Positions 57,169 to 64,000 of a stretch of DNA of 64,000 nt are shown here, piece after piece. Made by a program: the position numbers and the translations under genes. A model generated the notes under the pieces. That model made no database searches, had not been told where the DNA came from, and worked only from the letters and a program-made list of their open reading frames with translations. Source of the stretch: Opitutia bacterium (GTDB lineage: Bacteria; Verrucomicrobiota; Verrucomicrobiia; Opitutales; Opitutaceae); NCBI GenBank assembly GCA_947467625.1, contig CANIJN010000003.1:1-64000 (forward strand), read 5' to 3'. Every line of letters starts with the position of its first letter. Position 1 is the stretch's first letter.

Positions 57169-59823
57169 ATGACTCCTCCATTCCACGGCAAGGCTCTCAT
57201 CGTGCTCCTCCTCGCGAGTGCGGTCGCACCCCTCGGCCTGAGTGCGGCTCCTGACACGGCTTTCTTCGAAACTAAGGTGCTCCCACTTCTCACCCAGCGG
57301 TGCTTCGAATGCCATTCGCACGAAAAGAAGATCAAGGCCGGTCTCGCGCTCGACTCGCGGGCCGGCTGGGTGGCGGGCGGCGACAGCGGTCCGGCGATCC
57401 TCCCCGGCGAAGTGGAAAAAAGCCTGTTGATCAAAGCCGTGCGCTACACCGATGACGACCTGCAGATGCCGCCCAAGGAGAAGTTGTCCCCCGCGGAAAT
57501 CGAAATCCTCGAGCAATGGGTGAAGCAGGGGGCGGTCGATCCGCGGTCCGGCGAAGTTGCAAAAAAGGGCCGGACGATCGACCTCGCCGAGGGGAAAAAG
57601 TTCTGGGCCTTCCGACCGGTGACCAATCCCGCTCCTCCCCGCGTGAAGGACAAGGCGTGGCCGCTGGACCCGCTCGATCGGTTCATCCTAGCAAAACTGG
57701 AAAAATCCTCTGTGCGTCCGATCGGCGACGCGGATCGTCCGACGTGGCTTCGCCGCGTTAGCCTCGACCTGACCGGCCTGCCGCCCACGCCAAATGAGGT
57801 TGCGGCGTTTGAGCATGACGACACACCGAAGGCCCGCGAGAACGTGGTGGACCGGCTGCTGGGTTCACGGGCGTTTGGCGAACGCTGGGCGCGGCACTGG
57901 CTCGATCTCACCGGCTATGCCGACATGATCGGCACGTCGAACAACGTCTTCGCCGAGCATGCGTGGCGCTATCGCGACTATGTGATCGCCGCGTTCAATG
58001 CCGACAAGCCGTTCGATCAGTTCGTGCGCGAGCAAATCGCGGGTGACCTGCTGCCGGCCAAATCCACCGAGTATCGCGCGGAGCAGATCACGGCGACGGG
58101 TTTCCTCATGCTCGGCGACATCGAGATCGTGAACCCCGACAAAGCGAAGATGGAAACCGATCACATCGACACCCAGATCACCAAGATTGGCGCCACGTTT
58201 ATGGGCATGACGCTTGGCTGTGTCCGCTGTCATGATCACAAATTCGATCCCGTCGGGGTCGAGGACTACTATGGCATCGCCGGCATGCTGCGCAGTTCGC
58301 CGTCGACCCGGAAGATTCCCTTTGGCGTGTGGAGCACGCTCAACACGACCGACCTTCCTGAGACCGCGGAGCAACTCGCCGCGCGCACGAAACTCGAGGC
58401 CGAACACGAGGAGAAACTGGCGGCGATGAAAGAGGAGCAAACCCGGCTCACCGACGAAAAGAAGGCGGTCGTCGCGGCGCTGACCAAGCTTGGCAAACCG
58501 GCGAAAGCGGCGGCCGCCACCCCGGCCACGACCGAGGCGGAAAGGAACGCTCCGGTCGAAGTGACGAACACCACAACGGGCGAAAAAAGCGCCGTGGCCG
58601 CGGTCGGCACGTCAAAGTCCGAGGCCGAGACGAAGCTAGCGGATACCGCGCCCGATCCGTCCGCTGCCGAAAGGGAAAGACTCACCAAGCGGCGTGACGA
58701 ACTCACCGAGACGCTCAAGAAACATGCCGCCGCGGTTCAGCACGCGGAGTTTTTCAGCTCCAAGGCGCCGAAGGCATTCGCGATGCACGACGGCGATAAA
58801 CCGGCGGACATGCCGGTCTACATCCGCGGCAATCCGTATGCCCCGGCGGCGGTCGTCCCGCGCGGTGTGCTGCGGGTCGCCTCATGGGACAAATTTCCGC
58901 CCATCCCGGCCGGCCAGAGCGGCCGCATGCAACTCGCCGATTGGCTGGCGGACAAACGCAATCCGCTCACTGCGCGGGTGACGGTCAATCGCATCTGGCA
59001 GAAACTTTTTGGCGAGGGGATCGTCCGCAGCGTGGATTATTTCGGCGTGCGCGGGGAAACGCCATCGCATCCCGAGTTGCTCGATCACCTCGCGACGCGG
59101 TTCATGAAGGACGGTTGGTCGCAGAAGAAATTCATCCGCGCTCTCGTCCTCAGCCACGCCTATCGCCTGGGCAGTGCCAACGATCCGGTGGCGATGAAAG
59201 TGGATCCGGAGAACCGGATGTTCTGGCGCATGAACCGCCAGCGGCTCGATGCCGAGGCCCTGCGGGATTCGCTGCTCGCCGTGAGCGGAGAATTGAAGCC
59301 CGCCGGCGGCGGGCCGGCCCTGGTGCTGGAAAATGTCGAGAACACGGGCAGCCTGGTGCAAAAGGGCGTGAACCCGCCGAACTACACCCACAAGGTTCCG
59401 CGCCCCGAGGAAGAGTTCACGCGCACGATTTACCTGCCGGTGTTGCGCAACGGTTATGCGGCCGCGGACCGCACGCGCGCGTTTTTCGACTTCGTCAATC
59501 CGGCGCAGATCGCGGGACAACGCGCGCAGACCGTCGTGCCCACGCAGGCGCTGTTCCTTCTCAACAACGACCTCCTGCGCAAACGGGCGGGGACCCTTGC
59601 GAAGAACGTGATCGCCGCGCACCCGGACCGCGAGGCGCGGCTCGATGAGCTCTGGCGGCGCGTCTTCAGCCGCGCGATCACCCCTGCGGAGCGGGGCGAC
59701 GCCGTCGCGTTTCTCGACCAGCTCGATCCGCTACTGAAAACCCGAGCCACCGCCGAGACGGTTGCCTGGCAGGAACTGTGCCACGGCCTGCTGGCATCGA
59801 ACCAATTCATTTTCCGCCTCTAA
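57169..59823 (+). CDS. DUF1549/DUF1553 planctomycete cytochrome-like protein
   Basis: CFECHSHEKKIKAGLALDSRAGW, WVKQGA, CVRCHDHKFDPV, GVRGETPSHPELLDHLATRF. Confidence 0.9.
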   Translation: MTPPFHGKALIVLLLASAVAPLGLSAAPDTAFFETKVLPLLTQRCFECHSHEKKIKAGLALDSRAGWVAGGDSGPAILPGEVEKSLLIKAVRYTDDDLQMPPKEKLSPAEIEILEQWVKQGAVDPRSGEVAKKGRTIDLAEGKKFWAFRPVTNPAPPRVKDKAWPLDPLDRFILAKLEKSSVRPIGDADRPTWLRRVSLDLTGLPPTPNEVAAFEHDDTPKARENVVDRLLGSRAFGERWARHWLDLTGYADMIGTSNNVFAEHAWRYRDYVIAAFNADKPFDQFVREQIAGDLLPAKSTEYRAEQITATGFLMLGDIEIVNPDKAKMETDHIDTQITKIGATFMGMTLGCVRCHDHKFDPVGVEDYYGIAGMLRSSPSTRKIPFGVWSTLNTTDLPETAEQLAARTKLEAEHEEKLAAMKEEQTRLTDEKKAVVAALTKLGKPAKAAAATPATTEAERNAPVEVTNTTTGEKSAVAAVGTSKSEAETKLADTAPDPSAAERERLTKRRDELTETLKKHAAAVQHAEFFSSKAPKAFAMHDGDKPADMPVYIRGNPYAPAAVVPRGVLRVASWDKFPPIPAGQSGRMQLADWLADKRNPLTARVTVNRIWQKLFGEGIVRSVDYFGVRGETPSHPELLDHLATRFMKDGWSQKKFIRALVLSHAYRLGSANDPVAMKVDPENRMFWRMNRQRLDAEALRDSLLAVSGELKPAGGGPALVLENVENTGSLVQKGVNPPNYTHKVPRPEEEFTRTIYLPVLRNGYAAADRTRAFFDFVNPAQIAGQRAQTVVPTQALFLLNNDLLRKRAGTLAKNVIAAHPDREARLDELWRRVFSRAITPAERGDAVAFLDQLDPLLKTRATAETVAWQELCHGLLASNQFIFRL

Positions 59824-59841
59824 ACCAAACTCATTCCCCCC

Positions 59842-61242
59842 ATGAAAACCGCGTTCCTTCCCACCCGTCGTCACTGGCTTCAGAGCGCCGCCTGCGGCTT
59901 CGGCGTACTCGCGTTGCAGGATATCCTTCGCGCCACTACACATCCGCAGACCGCCCGGATCCCCGGCCTGACGCCCAAGGCCAAACGCGTCATTTTCCTT
60001 TTCATGCAAGGCGGACCTTCCCAGATGGATCTGTTCGACCCGAAGCCCTTCATCACTGATCGGCACGGCCAGAAAATCGACTCACCGCTGCGTCCGGAGG
60101 TCACGCAGGTCGGCACGGAAAAGTATCTCGCGCTCGCTGCGATGGCGCCGGTGAAACCGCGCGGCCAGTGCGGCATGATGATTTCCGACCTGATGCCGCA
60201 CCTTGCCGGGGTGGCGGACGACCTCTGCCTGCTGCGGGGCATGAACGCCGACAATCCGCAGCACGCGGGCGCGACACTGCAATTCCACACCGGCACCTTT
60301 GCGGAAGTGCGGCCGTCGATGGGCGCGTGGGTCAGCTACGGGCTCGGCACGGAGAATCAGGACCTGCCCGCGTTCATTACCATCCAGCCCGGCGGCGTGC
60401 GCGAATACGGCTCCGCGTTTCTTCCCGCCATCCATCAGGGCACGGCGCTCACCGTGCCGCTGAACGACAAGACCTCGCCCATCGCCGACCTCCGCAACGT
60501 GTCCGCCAGCGACGACGTGCAACGCGAGCGCATCGAGCTCATGCACCGCCTGAACCGCCGCCTCGTCGGCGATCTCCAGGGCGATGCGGCCATGGAGGGG
60601 ATGATCCAGAACATGGAACTCGCCTTTCGCATGCAGACCGCCACGCCGCAAATCGTGGACATTGCGAAGGAGAGCGACGCGACGAAGGAACTTTACGGCG
60701 TCGGCGGTAAGGACACGGATAAAAATGCCCGCGCCTGCCTGCTCGCGCGCAAACTCAGCGAAGGCGGGGTGCGCTTTGTCCAGGTCACGATGGGCGGCTG
60801 GGATCACCACGGGGATATCCGCGGCAACCTGCCCAAACTTTGTGCCCAGACCGATCGTCCGGTCGCCGGTTTGCTGAGGGATCTGAAGTCGCGCGGGCTG
60901 CTCGAGGACACGCTGGTGTTGTGGAGCGGCGAATTTGGCCGCACGCCGTGGAGCCAAGACCTGAGTGGAACTGCCCCGATCGACAAACACGGACGTGAAC
61001 ATCAGCCCGAGAGTTTCTGCTCCTGGATGGCCGGAGGAGGGATCAAGGCCGGGCTCACGTTTGGCGAAACCGACGAGATGGGTTATCGCGCCGTTGCGGG
61101 CAAGATGCACGTCCACGATCTCCACGCGACCATCCTGCACCAGCTCGGAATCGATCACACCAAGCTGACCCGCCGGCACCTCGGCCGGGATTTCCGGCTC
61201 ACCGACGTTTACGGCGAAGTGGTGAAGGAAATTCTCGCCTAA
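59842..61242 (+). CDS. DUF1501 family protein, Tat-like signal
   Basis: TRRHWLQSAACGFGVLALQ; KRVIFLFMQGGPSQMDLFDPKP; LWSGEFGRTPW; GREHQPESFCSWMAGGGIKAG. Confidence 0.92.
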   Translation: MKTAFLPTRRHWLQSAACGFGVLALQDILRATTHPQTARIPGLTPKAKRVIFLFMQGGPSQMDLFDPKPFITDRHGQKIDSPLRPEVTQVGTEKYLALAAMAPVKPRGQCGMMISDLMPHLAGVADDLCLLRGMNADNPQHAGATLQFHTGTFAEVRPSMGAWVSYGLGTENQDLPAFITIQPGGVREYGSAFLPAIHQGTALTVPLNDKTSPIADLRNVSASDDVQRERIELMHRLNRRLVGDLQGDAAMEGMIQNMELAFRMQTATPQIVDIAKESDATKELYGVGGKDTDKNARACLLARKLSEGGVRFVQVTMGGWDHHGDIRGNLPKLCAQTDRPVAGLLRDLKSRGLLEDTLVLWSGEFGRTPWSQDLSGTAPIDKHGREHQPESFCSWMAGGGIKAGLTFGETDEMGYRAVAGKMHVHDLHATILHQLGIDHTKLTRRHLGRDFRLTDVYGEVVKEILA

Positions 61243-61561
61243 TGAACCCAGCGCCAGTTGTTCTGCCCTTGTTTGCTTATGCGGTGAACATAGCGGGGAT
61301 CCATTGCATCGGTAGTGTGAGCAACCTGGCGGAGAAACAGACCCTGCGCCGACGCGGAATGTCACAGACGATATGGTCGCTTCAGTGAGCATAGTAGCCC
61401 TCAAGCAGTATCTGCCGGTTCGGACCACAAAACTCATCTTTCAGGGCACCGTGCCATTTCTGACTAATGATCGTAACCAAATCCCCATGAGGCAAACCAA
61501 CACGACTTCCGGTTCCGTCGTTTCGGTTGACCTTGCGCAGCACAAAATCGAGCAATTCCGT

Positions 61562-61765
61562 CTCCTGATGGCAGGGGTGCTCTCGCTCAAGCACGACCCT
61601 GCGAGCCCGCCGCAGTCTGGATCCAGCGACACCTTCACCGCGCCGAAGAGGTCTGCTGCAGGAACACGGGTGGACGAGGGCATACTCATCCTCACCGCCG
61701 CGATCACCGACGAAAGCAAGGGGGCGGGTTCAAGGATGAGGTCGAATGCACTATCCGACGTATAA
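61562..61765 (+). pseudogene. Decayed fragment homologous to the C-terminal part of the 42768-45425 dehydrogenase
   Basis: LLMAGVLSLKHDPASPPQSGSSDTFTAPKRSAAGTRVDEGILILTAAITDESKGAGSRMRS vs RMVAWVLALKDEPSSSSQSGANGTFVAPSQPVDGAVVNEGVLILTATYTDDGKQGSMPRLRG. Confidence 0.65.
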
Positions 61766-61902
61766 TGAAAGCCCAGCTGAACCTGAACGGACTAATATAG
61801 ATGAGCACGAGACCAAACGCTCAGGGGCCCCGGCCAGCCGGCTTGGCGGCTGCCTCAGCATCGATGGCGGCTGGGGCGCCGGAAAACAGAACTCCCTTTC
61901 CC

Positions 61903-62712
61903 ATGAAAATCATCCGCTACCAGGACGCCGAAGGGCGCATTCACTATGCAAGCGAACAGGCCGACGGAACGGCCCGACGCATTGACGGCGACATTTTCGG
62001 CCGCCACGTCGTCACCGGTGAGGTCGTGCACCCCGGCCGACTGCTGGCACCGGTGGTGCCCACGCAGATCCTCTGTATCGGCCTGAACTACCGGCGTCAT
62101 GCCGCGGAAAGCGGAGCCGCCGTCCCCGAGCGGCCGGTCCTTTTCGTGAAAGGCATCAACACGCTGCAGAATCCGGGTGAACCCATCTTGATCCCGACCC
62201 ACTTGAAGAGCAGCGAGGTCGATTACGAATGCGAACTTGCCGTCGTGATCGGCAAGTCGTGCAAGAATGTCCGCCGGGAAGACGCGCTCGACTACGTGCT
62301 GGGCTATACGTGCTGCAACGATGTGTCGGCCCGAGATTGGCAGCTGCGGTTCGGCGGCGGCCAATGGTGCCGCGGCAAGTTCTTTGACACTTTCTGTCCG
62401 CTGGGGCCGAGGCTGGTGACCCGGGATGAAATCCCGGATCCCAACCGCCTGGGGATCATGACTCGGTTGAACGGACAGACGGTGCAGTCGTGGAATACGG
62501 ACGACATGATCTTCCCCGTCCGCGACCTCATCGCGTTTCTGAGCGGGAGTACGACGCTGCCCGCCGGCACGGTGATCCTGACCGGCACGCCGCATGGGGT
62601 GGGCATGGCGCAGAAACCGCCGCGCTGGCTCAAAGCCGGCGATGAAGTGACCATCGAAATCGAGGGGATCGGATCCCTCACCAATCCAGTGGCCGACGAG
62701 CCGCAACATTAA
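61903..62712 (+). CDS. Fumarylacetoacetate hydrolase family protein
   Basis: ILCIGLNYRRHAAESG, SSEVDYECELAVVIGK, YTCCNDVSARDWQ, TGTPHGVGMAQKPPRWLKAGD. Confidence 0.9.
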   Translation: MKIIRYQDAEGRIHYASEQADGTARRIDGDIFGRHVVTGEVVHPGRLLAPVVPTQILCIGLNYRRHAAESGAAVPERPVLFVKGINTLQNPGEPILIPTHLKSSEVDYECELAVVIGKSCKNVRREDALDYVLGYTCCNDVSARDWQLRFGGGQWCRGKFFDTFCPLGPRLVTRDEIPDPNRLGIMTRLNGQTVQSWNTDDMIFPVRDLIAFLSGSTTLPAGTVILTGTPHGVGMAQKPPRWLKAGDEVTIEIEGIGSLTNPVADEPQH

Positions 62713-62729
62713 CCAACCGCCCAAGACCC

Positions 62730-63473
62730 ATGTCCATCACCCCAACTTCTGTCGCACTTATCACCGGAGGCGCATCCGGAATCGGATTTGCGATCGCCCG
62801 TAAACTGCTCTCGCAAGGATCCACGGTCGCGCTGGTCGACCTCGGAGCCGAGCGTCTCCAAGCTGCCGCCCGGCAACTTGGCGGCGATGTCCTCACCTTC
62901 GAGGCGGATATCACCTCCGAGGATTCGGTCCAGCGTGCCGTTGGACAACTTCTGGCAAGCCGCCAGCGGATCGACGTCCTCGTCAACTCCGCCGGCATCA
63001 CCGGGATCACAAACCGCAAGGCGGCGGACATTCCCTTCGAAGATTTTCAGCGGGTGGTCGCGGTCAATCTCCATGGTTCCTTCCTCACGGCGAAGGCGGT
63101 CCTGCCCACCATGGCTCGCCAGGGCTTCGGGCGCATCCTGCTAATCGCCTCCATCGCCGGCAAGGAAGGCAACGCCGGGATGTGCTCCTACTCGGCTTCG
63201 AAGGCGGGCGTCATCGGGCTAACAAAGTCCCTCGGCAAGGAATATGCCGAAACCGGCGTGACCATCAACGCGCTGGCTCCGGCCGTCATTCGCACCGCCA
63301 TGGTCGACGCGATGCCTCCCGAACAAGTCAAGGTCAACACAGACAAGATTCCGATGCGGCGCTGCGGCACGCTCGATGAAATCGCCCACGTGGCCGCCTT
63401 TATCGTCTCGCGGGAAAACGGTTTCACCACGGGCTTCTGCTACGATCTTTCCGGAGGACGCGCCGTATACTGA
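62730..63473 (+). CDS. Short-chain dehydrogenase/reductase
   Basis: TGGASGIG, NSAGITG, YSASKAGVIGLTKSLGKEY; C-terminus DLSGGRAVY as in the 48932 SDR. Confidence 0.9.
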   Translation: MSITPTSVALITGGASGIGFAIARKLLSQGSTVALVDLGAERLQAAARQLGGDVLTFEADITSEDSVQRAVGQLLASRQRIDVLVNSAGITGITNRKAADIPFEDFQRVVAVNLHGSFLTAKAVLPTMARQGFGRILLIASIAGKEGNAGMCSYSASKAGVIGLTKSLGKEYAETGVTINALAPAVIRTAMVDAMPPEQVKVNTDKIPMRRCGTLDEIAHVAAFIVSRENGFTTGFCYDLSGGRAVY

Positions 63474-63474
63474 A

Positions 63475-63530
63475 CAGCAAATCGCATTCTTCGATCCGGG
63501 TTTCTGGCGTCACCCAGGGCCGACGGAAAT
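63475..63530 (+). repeat. Dispersed intergenic repeat, copy B
   Basis: AACAGCAAATCGCATTCTTCGATCCGGGTTTCTGGCGTCACCCAGGGCCGACGGAA; match to 38069-38124. Confidence 0.65.
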
Positions 63531-63820
63531 TCACCTTCGGCCCTGCAGCGCACCGGCACAGGGGAGGACTCGATCGGAAGTTAGCGAGAAAGGCCGTGAA
63601 TCAGGCGCGAGGGCAAAGGCGGGTAGCGAGAGGATTTAACCCGCAGTGCGCGCGACGCGACGCAAAAGCCGTAGTATGCTACCTCATGGGCCAGGAATTG
63701 AAGACCGTTCCCTTCGGCGAATATTTTGCTTCTTCGGTTCTTCGGGGGAATCTCAGTGGATCAATTTATGATAGTGATCTTTTGAAGTCGGAAGGCCGTC
63801 TGGTCCAAAAACTGAAGTGA

Positions 63821-64000
63821 TCATGCAGCGTCTTGGCAGTAGTAATTGAGCATCCCGCCAAGACGCTGGCGCCGCCGGACTTTCGCATTCGCGGATCCAA
63901 ACTCCAATGCTGTTTGGAGAATTGGGCCATCGAGTCCCTGATGGTTTCGCTCGCGTTGATAGTGCTCGAGATGCTCGTCGACCATACCTCGCAGATGTTC
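63821..64000 (-). CDS. rve-type IS transposase, C-terminal 59 aa, truncated by window edge
   Basis: Minus-strand reading EHLRGMVDEHLEHYQRERNHQGLDGPILQTALEFGSANAKVRRRQRLGGMLNYYCQDAA*; not in the supplied ORF track. Confidence 0.8.
   Translation of the reverse strand, partial: EHLRGMVDEHLEHYQRERNHQGLDGPILQTALEFGSANAKVRRRQRLGGMLNYYCQDAA

Noticed and set aside
58400-58740. Lys/Glu/Ala-rich insert in the DUF1553 protein as a separate element
   Set aside because: In-frame coiled-coil-like insertion between conserved domains; such linkers are common in this family.
60082-61437. 451-aa minus-strand ORF opposite the DUF1501 gene
   Set aside because: The + strand DUF1501 assignment is strong; the minus reading lacks conserved motifs.
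18-64000. CRISPR array, rRNA or tRNA genes
   Set aside because: No regularly spaced identical repeats and no recognisable tRNA or rRNA segment seen by eye; a tRNAscan/Infernal run would be needed to exclude small RNAs.

Overview
High-GC window, probably from a Verrucomicrobiota/Opitutaceae-type chromosome (inferred from gene content, not proven). Almost every gene is on the + strand and most encode exported proteins. Left part (1-17.7 kb): a polysaccharide/sulfated-glycan type cluster with a tandem family of right-handed beta-helix proteins, a serine hydrolase, three sulfatases, a GH32 enzyme, a pectate-lyase/GH32 chimera, a GH-like protein and a ROK regulator. Middle and right: four modules pairing a two-heme-motif 'planctomycete cytochrome' protein (DUF1592-type or DUF1549/1553-type) with a Tat-type DUF1552/DUF1501 partner; a TonB receptor; Kelch/sorbosone-dehydrogenase/cytochrome fusions; a glcDEF-dehydrogenase-MFS-lactonase-mutarotase-SDR-GntR sugar-oxidation cluster; and an FAH hydrolase plus SDR pair. 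Most notable observations: (1) a near-identical signal-peptide coding block shared by unrelated genes, with decayed orphan copies; (2) a chimeric gene joining a truncated pectate-lyase-like N-terminus to a GH32-type C-terminal domain, next to a GH32 gene that looks foreign; (3) insertion-element relics, including an unlisted transposase C-terminus at the right edge whose downstream end sequence recurs on both sides of a cytochrome gene; (4) several decayed fragments of recognisable genes; (5) at least 14 four-base ATGA/GTGA gene overlaps. No CRISPR array, rRNA or tRNA was recognised. All family assignments are from reading motifs by eye; no database search was run.
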